Origin: Rhizobiaceae bacterium
Lineage (GTDB): Bacteria; Pseudomonadota; Alphaproteobacteria; Rhizobiales; Rhizobiaceae
Assembly: GCA_905339215.1 (NCBI GenBank)
Contig: CAJPFN010000037.1
Span: forward strand, 25,454 to 89,453
Direction: 5' to 3'
Length of the DNA stretch: 64,000 nt
Shown here: in pieces, positions 8,980 through 17,933 of the stretch
Position numbering within the stretch: position 1 is the first letter of the stretch
Layout of the letters: each line of letters begins with the position of its first letter
The notes under the pieces: model-generated
What the model saw: the letters and a program-made list of their open reading frames with translations, nothing else
Databases searched by the model: none
What the model was told of the DNA's origin: nothing
Program-made: the position numbers and the translations under genes

Positions 8980-10400
8980 GCCGTCTGTTCATCGATCTCG
9001 CCAGCCTGATCCAGTGGTACGGGCCGCCGGTCGGCATCGCGCGCTGCCAGGAGCGGTTCGCGCTCTATGCCCGACGGCATCTGCCCGGCACCGTGTTCAC
9101 CGTGTTCGATCCGCGCACAAACCGGCCGCGGCCGATCCGCCCGGAATTCGTCGACGGCGTGTTGGCCGGCAGGATCAAGCTCTATCTCGGCTTCCTGCCG
9201 GTTCCCGGCAGCGCACGGATCCACACGATCGATCGCGTGCCGGCCCGGCTCCGGCCGCACTACTGGTGGGTGATGCGCTTCCGCCGCAAGCTCGTGCTGG
9301 CAATCGAGCGCCGGCGCCTCGCCGCGGCAACGCCTGATGCGCGCGCGCGCTGGTCGGCGATGCAGGAGGCGCTGCTCACGCCGAAGCTCAGGCCGATGGT
9401 CGAGGCAAGCGACGGCAGCCGCGTCGACGTTCCCGACATCGACGACCTGCTCCTGCCGCCGGTGGAACTCGGCCCCGACGACGTCACGCTGGCCATCCAG
9501 TCCGACTGGACCCACACCGACGTCGCAGCGATGCTCGCCCAGCGCGACCGCGCCGGCTCGCGCTACGTCGCACTCTGCCACGACGTCATCCCGCTGATGT
9601 TCCCGCAATGGTATTCCGCAAGCGACGTCCGCTCGGTCCGCCGCCACTTCGAGCAGGCTTTCGCGCGCGCCGACCGCATCCTGTTCACGTCGCAGCGCGC
9701 CGCCGGGGACGCGCTTTCCTGGTGCGCCGAAAACGGCATCCGCTGCGCGGACCATCGCTGCGTGCCGCTGGGGGCCGATCCGTTCCCGGCGACGGCGCCC
9801 TCCGGCCTGCCGAAGCCGCTCGAGGCAGGACGCTTTGCGCTCTATGTCTCGACGGTCGAGCCGCGCAAGAACCACGCCACGCTTGTCGACGCATGGCGCG
9901 GCCTGGTGCGCGACGGCACGGTGGCGCGCGCGGGCTTCAGGCTCGTCTTCGTCGGCCGCAAGGGCTGGATGATGGGGGATTTCTCGGCGCGGCTCGCCGC
10001 CGACCCGGAACTCGCCGGCACCGTCGTCCACCTTCAAGGGATCGGCGACGATGCCCTCGCCGCGCTCTATCGCGACGCCGCCTTCTGCCTCTACCCGTCC
10101 ATCTACGAGGGCTACGGCCTGCCGCCGATCGAGGCGCTGGCCCGCGGCAAGGCCCTGATCGCCTCGACCGGCGGACCGATCCCGGAACTGGTCGGCGACT
10201 TCGCCGTCTGCCTCGATCCGCATGACACGGCAGCATGGGAGAGCCGCCTGCGCGCATGGATGACCGGCTCCGACGAACCCGCCCGTCTCGCCGCGCGGGC
10301 TTTGCGCGACTACCGCGCCGTCACCTGGGAGGAATCGGCGCGGGCGCTGTTCGAGGCGGCGTTGTCGGCCGGCCACAAAGGCGCGACGCCGGTCGCCTGA
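8976..10400 (+). CDS. Family 4 (GT-B) glycosyltransferase
   Basis: 474 aa. Start ATG at 8976 overlaps the upstream stop (ATGA), which decides the start. The C-terminal nucleotide-binding half shows the GT4 pattern: ALYVSTVEPRKNHATLVDAW, then PSIYEGYGLPPIEALARGK with the conserved EG...E, then GGPIPELVG. The long N-terminal half (about 230 residues) includes CHDVIPLMFPQWYS and resembles capsule/O-antigen mannosyltransferases. It forms a two-gene polysaccharide unit with the GT2 gene; no flippase or polymerase is nearby. Confidence 0.87.
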   Translation: MSRLFIDLASLIQWYGPPVGIARCQERFALYARRHLPGTVFTVFDPRTNRPRPIRPEFVDGVLAGRIKLYLGFLPVPGSARIHTIDRVPARLRPHYWWVMRFRRKLVLAIERRRLAAATPDARARWSAMQEALLTPKLRPMVEASDGSRVDVPDIDDLLLPPVELGPDDVTLAIQSDWTHTDVAAMLAQRDRAGSRYVALCHDVIPLMFPQWYSASDVRSVRRHFEQAFARADRILFTSQRAAGDALSWCAENGIRCADHRCVPLGADPFPATAPSGLPKPLEAGRFALYVSTVEPRKNHATLVDAWRGLVRDGTVARAGFRLVFVGRKGWMMGDFSARLAADPELAGTVVHLQGIGDDALAALYRDAAFCLYPSIYEGYGLPPIEALARGKALIASTGGPIPELVGDFAVCLDPHDTAAWESRLRAWMTGSDEPARLAARALRDYRAVTWEESARALFEAALSAGHKGATPVA

Positions 10401-10425
10401 GCGGCCGGCGGCCATCGCGGTCTCG

Positions 10426-10632
10426 TCAGCCGATCCGGCTGCGGGCGGCGAAACGTCCGGCGATGGCGACGATGCCGGCCACCGCCGTGGCGGCCTGCAT
10501 CAGCGTGTCGGTCAGCGCGCCCTCGTCGATGCCGTCGAGGCGGATCCCGGCGAGGCTGCCGCCGGCGATCAGCACGGTCACCAGCGAGGCCCAGATCGTG
10601 CGCGACAGGTACCAGGGTTTCATGTCGGTCAT
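10426..10632 (-). CDS. Holin-like small membrane protein at the GTA 3' end
   Basis: 68 aa. KPWYLSRTIWASL followed by a hydrophobic segment, then ALTDTLMQAATAVAGIVAIAGR and a basic C-terminus. This two-segment pattern recurs in small phage membrane proteins annotated as holin-like. It starts 15 nt after the stop of the baseplate gene and is the last gene of the leftward GTA cluster. A lysis role is an inference from size, topology and position. Confidence 0.65.
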   Translation of the reverse strand: MTDMKPWYLSRTIWASLVTVLIAGGSLAGIRLDGIDEGALTDTLMQAATAVAGIVAIAGRFAARSRIG

Positions 10633-10647
10633 GGAAGTCTCCGTTTC

Positions 10648-13600
10648 TCAGTTGAAGATCATGCGGGCGACGCCCGGCAGGCCCCAGCCGCCGGCACCGA
10701 GCTGGCGGATGGCGACCTCGGCCTCCGCCGGCAGGCCGGTAAAGTCGGCGGCGAGGTCAGCCGCCGCGTAAATCCAGTTCGTCTGCGCCGCCGTCGCGCT
10801 GCGCCGGACCGGCCCGCCCGGCGGGCCGATGTCGATGCGGTAGCTCTCGTCCCGTTCGCCGAGCGGTATCTCGGCGCCGTCCCAGCTGTCGGCGTCGACG
10901 CGGCCGCGCCGGATCCACGAAAGCGCCCAGTCGCCACCCGCAATCCGCGTCCCGCGGATGTGCACGGGCGACAGGGGCATGCGCGCGCGCACGCCGCCGG
11001 AGATCTCTGCCTCGACGCAATGCGCCGCCGACAGATCGCGGCCCGAAGGGCCGACGCGCCAGCGCAGCTGCAGGCCGATCTCGGAAGCGGCCAGGCCCGC
11101 CGGCACCACCGCGTCGTCGAGCAGCACGAAGGCCGCCCCCGCCGCCGCGCCGGCCGCCGCACAGTCGCCGGTGCCCGACTGGCCGCGCAGCAGGCCGGTG
11201 AGCCGCCACACCGACGCCGCGACCTCCTCCGCGCTCTCGAACTGCAAAACCTCCCACGCGCCGGCCTGGGAACGGACCGCCGCCGCATTGGCGCCGTTCA
11301 GCAGCCGGGCGCGGCTGACGCTCGACAGCGCGCCGTCGTTCAGGCGCACGACAAGCGCGGCGCTGTCCACCACCCTGCCTTCGAAACCCGGCGGCAGCAG
11401 CTCGACCAGTTCTCCCGTCCTCGCTGGCCGCGCCGCGGTGGCACGGCGGACGAAGCCCGTCGCCTCCGGCGAGGCGTGGATCGCCTGGCTGCGCCAGGGC
11501 TTCGCCCAGGCGGCGATGCGCAGGCCGCGCTCGGCTGCGTCGCTGCCGGGCGGCGTCGGCAGGTCCATGAACTGGACCGCCGGCGCGCCGAACACGGTGG
11601 CCGCCGCCGCGTCGGAAGGGATCTCCGGATCGTCGACGGACGGTACGACGCGGACGATGCGCCGCGCCGACACCCGTCGCAGGAGGCCCTGCTCGACGGC
11701 TTCGACGAGGAACTCGGCCTCTCCGGCATGGTCGGGCAGCCTGACCGCGCGGCCCGGGATGACGCCGACCGAGGCCGGCGGCAGGTCGAAGGCGACGGTA
11801 TCGCGCCCGGCCCACAGCCGGCGCAGGCGGTCCTCGGCCAGGCTCCTCGCCGCGCCCGCCTCGATTGCGCCGGGAAAGGCGATCGTTTCCTGCCGCAGTC
11901 CTTCGACGCCGAGGCGGACGGCGCGCGCGGTGCGCGCCTGATGATCCTTGAGCGGATCGTGGAAGGCGACCGAAAGCTCGGTGGGAAGATGGTGATCGGG
12001 CGTGCGTTCGGCTCTGAAGACGGTCTCGCCGTCGGCGACGAGCACGTCGGCGACGAACGGCTCGCCGGCCGCGGCCTCGCTCGCCAGGCGCAGGGTCCCG
12101 CCGGCGTCGCTCGCGGCAAGCCCGAACAGATCGGCGAGCGGCTCGAGGGCGGCGCGCGCCGACTGGGGCTCGGCGATCACATAGCCGTGCAGCGTGCCGT
12201 CGGCCTTGTCGGCGTCGGCGCCCGGCAGGCCATGGTCGGCAAGGATCGCCTGGACCACGTCGCCGGCCGTCGCGCCGTTCAGCCGGCCGTTCAGCCAATG
12301 GCCCTTCGCCCAGTTGCCGCCGTCGCGCCACACCGCGCCGGCCAGCGGAAAGGCGGGAAACGGCCGCGCATCCCAGGCCCACAGATAGATCCGCTCGGGA
12401 TCGACCATGCGCCCGTCATAGCGGTCCGACGATGGATTGGCTTCCGGTTCGAAGCCGGCCGCTGCAGGATCCCAGTGCGCCTGATGGGCGGCGAGCAGGC
12501 GCTGCTGGGCGAGGTCGGAGCGGCCGCCGCTGGAGAAATGCGGGATCGCGCTCTCCGAAGACTTCGGATCGGGAAAGACGTTCGGCTGGTTCGGCCCCTT
12601 GTCGACGGCGGGGCAGCCGAGTTCGGTGAACCAGACCGGCTTGCCGCGCGGCTGCCACGCGGTCGGCGCACCCGACTCGACGCCGCCGGCGCGATCGAAA
12701 TGCTCGTTCGACCACCACGCCACCAGATCCTTGTAGCGATAGACCCAGGGTTTGCCGTGGGTGCCGTCCCCGATCGGCGTGCGCAGTCGCGCGGCGCGGT
12801 CCGCCTCGCTCGCATAGTGCCAGTCGAAGCCCTCGCCCCCGGCGATGCCGCGGCGAAGGCCGGCAAGATCGTAGGGCCCGGAGCACCCGTCCGGATTGCC
12901 GCCTGCATGGTCGCCGTCGCGCCAGTCGGACAGCGGCATGTAGTTGTCGATGCCGACGGCGTCGATGTCGTCATGCGCCCACAGAGGGTCGAGATGGAAG
13001 AAGACGTCGCCGCTGCCGTCCTGCGGGTGGTGGCCGAAATATTCGCTGCAGTCGGCCCCGTAGGTGATCTTCGTTCCGGCGCCGAGTAGCGCGCGCGCCT
13101 CCGCCGCCAGTTCGCAGAGTTCTTCGACGAAGGGAAAGGCGTCGGTTTCGTCGCGCAGCGTGGTCAGGCCGCGCAACTCGGAGCCGATGACGAAGGCGTC
13201 GACGCCGCCGGCCAGCGCGGCGAGCCGCGCCTGGTGCAGGACGAAACGGCGGTAGCCCCAGTCGTCCGCCGGGCCGGAATAGGTCACCTCGCCCCCGGCG
13301 ACGGCGAAATCCGCCGCCACGGCATCGCCGCAGAAGGCCTCGACCTGCACGCGCGCCGCAGCGCTCTCGTCGGCCGTGCCCGGCTGGCCCGGTGCCGGAT
13401 CGCAGGTGATCCTGCCGCGCCACGGATAGGGCGCCTGCGCGGCGCCGCCGTAGGGATCGGCAAGCTCGTTGCCGGCGGGAACATCCATCATGACGAAGGG
13501 GTAGAGCATCACGCCGAGGCCTCGTCCGCGGATCTCGGCGATCGCTGCGGCGATGCTGTCGTCCGACGGCGTGCCGCCATAGGCGGCGCCGCTGCCGTCC

Positions 13601-14538
13601 GACGACACGGTCGGCGCGTCGGCCCGGCCGAGCCCCGCCGCCCGCCATGGCGCGGAAAACCCGTCCGTCGCCGGATCGGCGAGCGCCGGCCTGATCCGGC
13701 GCTCCGCTGCGCGCAGGTCGGTGCCGAACCACGTGACGACGAGGCCGACGTTGGCGAGGTTCGGGCAGAGCGCCTGCAACTCGTCGAGGGCAGCCGTCAG
13801 GTCGGTCTCGCCGTGGAGGACATGGCGGTTGAGGGACACCGTCTCGCCCGCCCGCGGCGTGCGCGTGACCGGCGTCGGCGAAAGACCGTATTCGGTTGCG
13901 CCGGGAATGAGGCAGACCGCTCGCAGGTTCTTCGCCAGCGTGCCGACGGGGCGGATCGTCTCGAACTGGAACTGCGGAATGCGGTTGCCGTAGTCCTCGA
14001 GCGGAAAGCGCTCGAACACGATGTAGGCCGTGCCGCGATAGGCCGGCGCGTTGCCCTCACCCTGCTTGGCGGCGATCAACGGGTCGGGATCCTGGTCCTC
14101 GGTGCCGCGATGGACGCGGATCTCGTGGAGCGTGCGGTCGAGTTCGCGGCCATCGGCCCAGATTCGCCGCACCCCGGCGATCTCGCCTTCGCACAGCGCG
14201 AAGGCGGCGCTGACGAAGTAGGCGTATTCCGTGACCCGCGGCCCGCCCTTGAAGCCCTGTCGCGTCGTCGTCGACGCCTCCTCGAAGCGGGTCGCCCAGA
14301 TCAGCGTGCCGCCGAGCCTTGCCGTGCCGTAAAGCCGCGGCAGCGGCGCGCCGTCTTCCGCCGTGAAGGGCGGAGCGGAGGCGAGCCGCGGTCCCTCGAT
14401 GCGGCGGGTCGAATTGATCAGGGCCCGGTCGAGCGTATAGCCGGCGATCGCGCCGACCGCCGTGCCGATCGCCGCGCCGGTCGAGCCGAGGAAGCCGCCG
14501 AGGAAGGCGCCGGCCGCCTGGAGCACGATCGTGGCCAT
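10648..14538 (-). CDS. GTA baseplate multidomain protein (gp15-like, TIM-barrel)
   Basis: 1296 aa. N-terminal hydrophobic glycine-rich stretch, then a phage-tail-like region. A glycoside-hydrolase-like TIM-barrel domain of GTA proteins follows (about residues 430-750; GADCSEYFGHH, AVGIDNYMPLSDW, KPVWFTELGCPAVDKG). The C-terminal part is a tail/host-interaction domain. It matches RcGTA orfg15, the distal-tail hub/host-specificity protein named megatron in current annotation. Full length for the family, no frameshift. It follows the NlpC/P60 gene by 30 nt. A long open frame on the other strand is a codon-bias shadow. Confidence 0.93.
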   Translation of the reverse strand: MATIVLQAAGAFLGGFLGSTGAAIGTAVGAIAGYTLDRALINSTRRIEGPRLASAPPFTAEDGAPLPRLYGTARLGGTLIWATRFEEASTTTRQGFKGGPRVTEYAYFVSAAFALCEGEIAGVRRIWADGRELDRTLHEIRVHRGTEDQDPDPLIAAKQGEGNAPAYRGTAYIVFERFPLEDYGNRIPQFQFETIRPVGTLAKNLRAVCLIPGATEYGLSPTPVTRTPRAGETVSLNRHVLHGETDLTAALDELQALCPNLANVGLVVTWFGTDLRAAERRIRPALADPATDGFSAPWRAAGLGRADAPTVSSDGSGAAYGGTPSDDSIAAAIAEIRGRGLGVMLYPFVMMDVPAGNELADPYGGAAQAPYPWRGRITCDPAPGQPGTADESAAARVQVEAFCGDAVAADFAVAGGEVTYSGPADDWGYRRFVLHQARLAALAGGVDAFVIGSELRGLTTLRDETDAFPFVEELCELAAEARALLGAGTKITYGADCSEYFGHHPQDGSGDVFFHLDPLWAHDDIDAVGIDNYMPLSDWRDGDHAGGNPDGCSGPYDLAGLRRGIAGGEGFDWHYASEADRAARLRTPIGDGTHGKPWVYRYKDLVAWWSNEHFDRAGGVESGAPTAWQPRGKPVWFTELGCPAVDKGPNQPNVFPDPKSSESAIPHFSSGGRSDLAQQRLLAAHQAHWDPAAAGFEPEANPSSDRYDGRMVDPERIYLWAWDARPFPAFPLAGAVWRDGGNWAKGHWLNGRLNGATAGDVVQAILADHGLPGADADKADGTLHGYVIAEPQSARAALEPLADLFGLAASDAGGTLRLASEAAAGEPFVADVLVADGETVFRAERTPDHHLPTELSVAFHDPLKDHQARTARAVRLGVEGLRQETIAFPGAIEAGAARSLAEDRLRRLWAGRDTVAFDLPPASVGVIPGRAVRLPDHAGEAEFLVEAVEQGLLRRVSARRIVRVVPSVDDPEIPSDAAAATVFGAPAVQFMDLPTPPGSDAAERGLRIAAWAKPWRSQAIHASPEATGFVRRATAARPARTGELVELLPPGFEGRVVDSAALVVRLNDGALSSVSRARLLNGANAAAVRSQAGAWEVLQFESAEEVAASVWRLTGLLRGQSGTGDCAAAGAAAGAAFVLLDDAVVPAGLAASEIGLQLRWRVGPSGRDLSAAHCVEAEISGGVRARMPLSPVHIRGTRIAGGDWALSWIRRGRVDADSWDGAEIPLGERDESYRIDIGPPGGPVRRSATAAQTNWIYAAADLAADFTGLPAEAEVAIRQLGAGGWGLPGVARMIFN

Positions 14539-14568
14539 GTCGCGTTGCCTCGCTCAGTCGGGGAAGGT

Positions 14569-15027
14569 TCAGTCGGGAAAGGTTCGGTCGGGGAACGAGA
14601 AGACGGCGGCGATCCGCCGTCGCCATTGCGGGACCAGCGCGGAAATCGTCACCGCGTGGCCCTCGTACGCGTGCAGGAAGCGCCGCGCGTCGAAGAGGAT
14701 GCCGGCATGCTTGGCCGGCAGATGCGCCAGCCAGCGGAAGAGCAGAAGGTCGCCGGGCTGCGCCTCGCCGATCGGCCGCTCGCGGCAGTGACGCCGCGCC
14801 GCCTCGGCCAGCGGATCGGCGCCGCCCGCTTCCGCCCAGTCGGGCGCGTACGGCCCCGGCGCCTCGGGCTCGCTGCCGTAGAGTTCCCGCCAGATGCCGC
14901 GCACCAGGCCGAGGCAGTCGCAGCCGACGCCCTTCCGGCTCGCCTGGTGGCGGTAGGGCGTGCCGATCCAGCCGATCGCCGCCTCGAGCACGCGCCGCCC
15001 AGTCTCGTCGTCGCCGCCCGTCGTCAT
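14569..15027 (-). CDS. GTA NlpC/P60 peptidase (gp14-like)
   Basis: 152 aa from ATG at 15027, overlapping the previous stop (ATGA). NlpC/P60 papain-like fold: catalytic Cys in GVGCDCLGLVRGIWRE, an LLLFRW strand, and catalytic His in LPAKHAGILFD. In RcGTA the equivalent tail peptidase cuts peptidoglycan during DNA delivery. Located between DUF2163 and the baseplate gene, as in known GTA clusters. Looks active by motif. Confidence 0.92.
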   Translation of the reverse strand: MTTGGDDETGRRVLEAAIGWIGTPYRHQASRKGVGCDCLGLVRGIWRELYGSEPEAPGPYAPDWAEAGGADPLAEAARRHCRERPIGEAQPGDLLLFRWLAHLPAKHAGILFDARRFLHAYEGHAVTISALVPQWRRRIAAVFSFPDRTFPD

Positions 15028-15914
15028 GGCACCAGCGCTCCGCCGTCGAACTGGCCGCCCTCGGCGACGTAGCCGTAGGCGGCGTCGTTGCCCGGCAGGT
15101 GCGGGAAGCCGCGGAAGTTCGCCGCATTGAGGAACTTTGCCTTGCACGTGGAGAACCGCTTGTCGCAACCGGCGGCGACCGTGAACGTGTCGCCGGCGGC
15201 CGGCGGCCGGCGGTCGGGATCGCGCAGGATCAGCCGCACGTCTGCGCCGTCCGGCCGGTGCTCGGCGACGCGGGCGGCGCGCCCGGCATTGGCGCCCGTC
15301 GTCCAGGTCAACACGCCGCCGGCGAACCAGCCGGTTTCATGTCCCGCGAGCCCGTCGACGACGAGCACCAGCGGCGCTTCCGTCGCCAGCACGGTTGCGC
15401 TCGCGGCAAATCCCGGCTGGCCGAGGTCGAAGCCGCAGCGGCCGTCGCCGAGTTCGGCGTCGCAGTCGCGGCGCACGATGCGGCCCGCCGGCCGGTCGAG
15501 GCCGTGCATCAGACCCTCCAGCTCGGCGACGAAGCGCCCGTCGCTGCGCGTCATCCTGCCGATCGTGGCGGTGCGGATGATCGCGTGCTGGTCCGGCGCG
15601 CGCCAGTTGACCAGCAGCGTCTCGACGCCGGCGCCGTCATAGAGGCCCGCGGCGATGTCTTCTTCGGCAATGTCCGCCGAAGATAGCACGCCCTCGACGT
15701 CGACCGTGTCCACGGCGAAACCCAGCGTGTCGCGCGCCTCGCTCGCGGAAAATCCCGAGCGCGGTTCGAAGACGGTTGCCCCGATCGTCAGCGGCCGGTC
15801 GTGGTCGGTGAAGCCGGCCACCGCCCCGTCGCGCCGCACCAGGCGCCAGCAGTGGCAGAGCGTCGTCACCTCGCGCGAAAGGTGCGCGATCATCTCGTCG
15901 GAATACGCGGTCAC
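15024..15914 (-). CDS. GTA distal-tail hub protein, DUF2163 / BR0599 family (gp13-like)
   Basis: 296 aa. The GTG start at 15914 overlaps the upstream stop (GTGA). N-terminal DUF2163 region (LCHCWRLVRRDGAVAGFTDH is the usual opening). C-terminal BR0599 region with a cysteine-rich end (GCDKRFSTCKAKFLNAANF RGFPH). Structural part of the tail hub in GTA particles. Overlaps genes on both sides, consistent with tight translational coupling. Confidence 0.92.
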   Translation of the reverse strand: MTAYSDEMIAHLSREVTTLCHCWRLVRRDGAVAGFTDHDRPLTIGATVFEPRSGFSASEARDTLGFAVDTVDVEGVLSSADIAEEDIAAGLYDGAGVETLLVNWRAPDQHAIIRTATIGRMTRSDGRFVAELEGLMHGLDRPAGRIVRRDCDAELGDGRCGFDLGQPGFAASATVLATEAPLVLVVDGLAGHETGWFAGGVLTWTTGANAGRAARVAEHRPDGADVRLILRDPDRRPPAAGDTFTVAAGCDKRFSTCKAKFLNAANFRGFPHLPGNDAAYGYVAEGGQFDGGALVP

Positions 15915-16546
15915 GGCGCCACCTCTACCAGCGGGATCGACGGAATTTGCCCGGCCCGGAACGCCGTCAGGCTGGCCGACAGCTGCGCGGTGTCGAAGCG
16001 CACCGGCACGTCGAACTCGAAGCCGGCGCTGATCGCCGCTCCATCTGCCGGTGCCTCGGCGAAGACGATCTCGCCGGTCGCATCGTCTACGGCGAACGCC
16101 ACCGTCTCGGCGCCGTCGAGGGCGACCCGCACGCTGTCCGCCACGGGTTTCCCGATCGGCCGCCGGTAGGCGTCGGCGCCCTCGCCATAGGCCTTGGCGA
16201 GCGTAAAGCGCAGCGTCTCCCCGTCGCCGGTGCCGACCGCCTGGTCGAGCGGCGACGGCGTCGCGGCGAAGGCGCACGACTTCATGTCGAACGGATCGCG
16301 AAAGCGGAAGGCGTGAAGCGAGCCGCGCCGCGCCTCGAAGAAGGCGATCACCTCGGCGAGGTCGTCGGCCGAACGCACGCCGGTGCCGGCGTCGTAGCGC
16401 CGCCGCGACAGGGCAAACCGCGCGTTGCGCCGCTCGCGGCCGGAGGTCAGCGTGACGATCTCGTTGATCCGCTCCGGCCCGCCGGTTGCGCCGAACGAGA
16501 CGGCGAGCGGGAAACGCACGTCGTGGAAGGTGGCGAAGTCGCTCAT
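15911..16546 (-). CDS. GTA tail protein, DUF2460 family (gp12-like)
   Basis: 211 aa from ATG at 16546, preceded by GGAG at 5 nt. The opening FHDVRFPLAVSFGATGGPER and the central RSADDLAEVIAFFEARRGSL with FRFRDPFD are characteristic of the TIGR02217/DUF2460 family of distal-tail proteins. Separated from the upstream tape-measure gene by about 210 nt that hold a palindromic repeat, the only sizable gap in the tail section. Confidence 0.92.
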   Translation of the reverse strand: MSDFATFHDVRFPLAVSFGATGGPERINEIVTLTSGRERRNARFALSRRRYDAGTGVRSADDLAEVIAFFEARRGSLHAFRFRDPFDMKSCAFAATPSPLDQAVGTGDGETLRFTLAKAYGEGADAYRRPIGKPVADSVRVALDGAETVAFAVDDATGEIVFAEAPADGAAISAGFEFDVPVRFDTAQLSASLTAFRAGQIPSIPLVEVAP

Positions 16547-16596
16547 TTGCTCCTCGTAAGGCCGCGGAAGTGATTTTCGCCGGCGGCGGCAGCCCC

Positions 16597-16728
16597 GCCC
16601 CCTCCACCATGCTTCGCATGGTTCCCCTCCCCGCTTCGCAGGGGAGGATTGGAGGTTGCGGACGGCCGCAGCGCCGGATCCTCCCCCGTTTACGGGGAAG
16701 GGGGACCGCTGAAGGCGGTGGAGGGGGC
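16597..16728. repeat. 132-bp mosaic palindromic repeat, copy 1 (GTA tail gap)
   Basis: Bounded by GCCCCCTCCACC and its inverse GGTGGAGGGGGC, with internal hairpins and a conserved centre (GCGGACGGCCGCAGCG). A copy of equal length and layout lies at 34,030-34,161, and a right-half copy at 28,074-28,129. Resembles rhizobial intergenic mosaic elements (RIME-like). Could act as an RNA hairpin between tail cistrons. Confidence 0.8.
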
Positions 16729-16754
16729 GGACGATCTTCTGCCCCGCCCGTCGT

Positions 16755-17339
16755 TCACAGCGTCCGCGCCCCGCGCGACACCGCGCGCGCCAGCATGCCG
16801 GTGATCTGCGCCTCCGACTTGCGGAACGAGGCGGCGTCGGGGGTCGAGACGTTGAAGACGACGTTGACGGGCGCGCCGCCGCCCGAAGCGGCGACGCCAA
16901 GGCTGCCGTCGGCGCCGCGGCGCAGCGGCAGGATCGCCTCGGCGCCCGCCTCGCCCATCAGGCCGATGTCGCGGCCCATCGGGAAGTAGCTCGGCCGCGA
17001 CACCACGCCGCCCGCCGCGAACGGCACGATCCGCCCGGGAACGCCGCCGTCGGCAAAGGGGACGATCGACCGCAGCGCCGAGAAGATGCTGGAAAACGCG
17101 TCGTTCGCCAGCCCCTCCAGCGGCTGCAGGCCGCGGCTCAACGCCATTCCGGCGAGGTTCATGCCGATGCCGCGCAGCACGTCCTCGAGGTCGCGGCCGC
17201 TGACGACCGCGCTGCGCAGCGCCCCCGTCAATTGCGCCCCGAACGAGCGCGACAGGCCCTCGAGCCGCGCCAGCGCGTCGGCGACCGGGGACACGTCGAC
17301 GTCGATCGCAAACGTGCCCCCGGCTTCGGTCTCGGCCAT
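16755..17339 (-). CDS. GTA tail tape-measure-like protein (gp11-like)
   Basis: 194 aa. N-terminal helical part (DALARLEGLSRSFGAQLTGAL), central LQPLEGLANDAFSSIF, then glycine-rich FADGGVPGRIVPFAAGGV and GEAGAEAILPLRRGADG, a hallmark of phage tape-measure C-termini. RcGTA gp11 is also short, matching a short tail. Transcribed after the rcc01693-like gene, 25 nt apart. Confidence 0.88.
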   Translation of the reverse strand: MAETEAGGTFAIDVDVSPVADALARLEGLSRSFGAQLTGALRSAVVSGRDLEDVLRGIGMNLAGMALSRGLQPLEGLANDAFSSIFSALRSIVPFADGGVPGRIVPFAAGGVVSRPSYFPMGRDIGLMGEAGAEAILPLRRGADGSLGVAASGGGAPVNVVFNVSTPDAASFRKSEAQITGMLARAVSRGARTL

Positions 17340-17364
17340 TGCCGCCCTCCTCTTCGATGTCGGT

Positions 17365-17577
17365 TCATGTCATGTCGGGGAAGGCGCGCATCAGCGCCTC
17401 CAGCGCGGCGCGGCCCGGCGGCTCGCGGCGCGGCGCGGAAAACGCCGACAGCGCCCGTTCCAGCTCGCGCGGCGTCATCGCCCAGAAATGAGCCGGCGAA
17501 AGCCGCAGCAGGCCGAGCCCGGCCGCCATGGCGGCCTCCCAGGGAAAGGCATCGGGGCTGCCGGCTGCGGCGTTCAA
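17365..17577 (-). CDS. GTA rcc01693-family protein (gp10.1-like)
   Basis: 70 aa starting at TTG 17577, which overlaps the gp10 stop as TTGA. The diagnostic core is FPWEAAMAAGLGLLRLSPAH followed by FWAMTPRELERAL, the DUF2376/rcc01693 pattern found between gp10 and gp11 in GTAs (tail-assembly chaperone candidate by analogy with phage G/GT proteins). A longer in-frame reading to 17,691 would be arginine-rich shadow sequence. No ATG is available near the domain start, so the TTG is favoured. Confidence 0.8.
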   Translation of the reverse strand: MNAAAGSPDAFPWEAAMAAGLGLLRLSPAHFWAMTPRELERALSAFSAPRREPPGRAALEALMRAFPDMT

Positions 17578-17933
17578 GGGTTTTGCCGCGCGGCACCCCC
17601 GCCCGCCGCGGCGTCTGCCGTGGATCCGCCGAAGGTGGCGACGAGAAGATCTGCTGCTATGCGGGCGAAGCCGGCCGCGCCGTCCTCGCACTGCATCTTG
17701 GCGACCTCGTCGTCGGAGACCGCCTCGCCGGCGCCGCGCAGGCCGGCACCGATCAGCCCGATCAGGTCGCGTGACGAAAGCCGCCCCGAGGAAAAGCGCG
17801 CGGCGAGTGCGGAAAGGTCCTGCGCGCCCAGCCCCGCTTCCAGCTCGGCCAGCGCTCCCAGGGTGAGGCAGAGCCGCCGGCTCTTCCCGTCGAGTTCTGC
17901 GACGATCTCGCCGCGCCTTGCGTTCGGCCTCAT
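17574..17933 (-). CDS. GTA gp10-family protein
   Basis: 119 aa from ATG 17933; a GTG at 17936 overlapping the upstream stop is an alternative. RRGEIVAELDGKSRRLCLTL then GALAELEAGLG is the typical GTA_gp10 (DUF3356) N-terminus, followed by a helical part. Placed between the major tail protein and gp10.1; by phage analogy a tail-assembly chaperone. Overlaps both neighbours by a few bases. Confidence 0.88.
   Translation of the reverse strand: MRPNARRGEIVAELDGKSRRLCLTLGALAELEAGLGAQDLSALAARFSSGRLSSRDLIGLIGAGLRGAGEAVSDDEVAKMQCEDGAAGFARIAADLLVATFGGSTADAAAGGGAARQNP

Noticed and set aside
8781..10415. 544-codon minus-strand frame opposite the glycosyltransferases
   Set aside because: No domain; opposite two intact GT genes.
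10960..13089. 709-codon plus-strand frame opposite the baseplate gene
   Set aside because: Lies entirely within the gp15-like gene; low-complexity product; codon-bias shadow.
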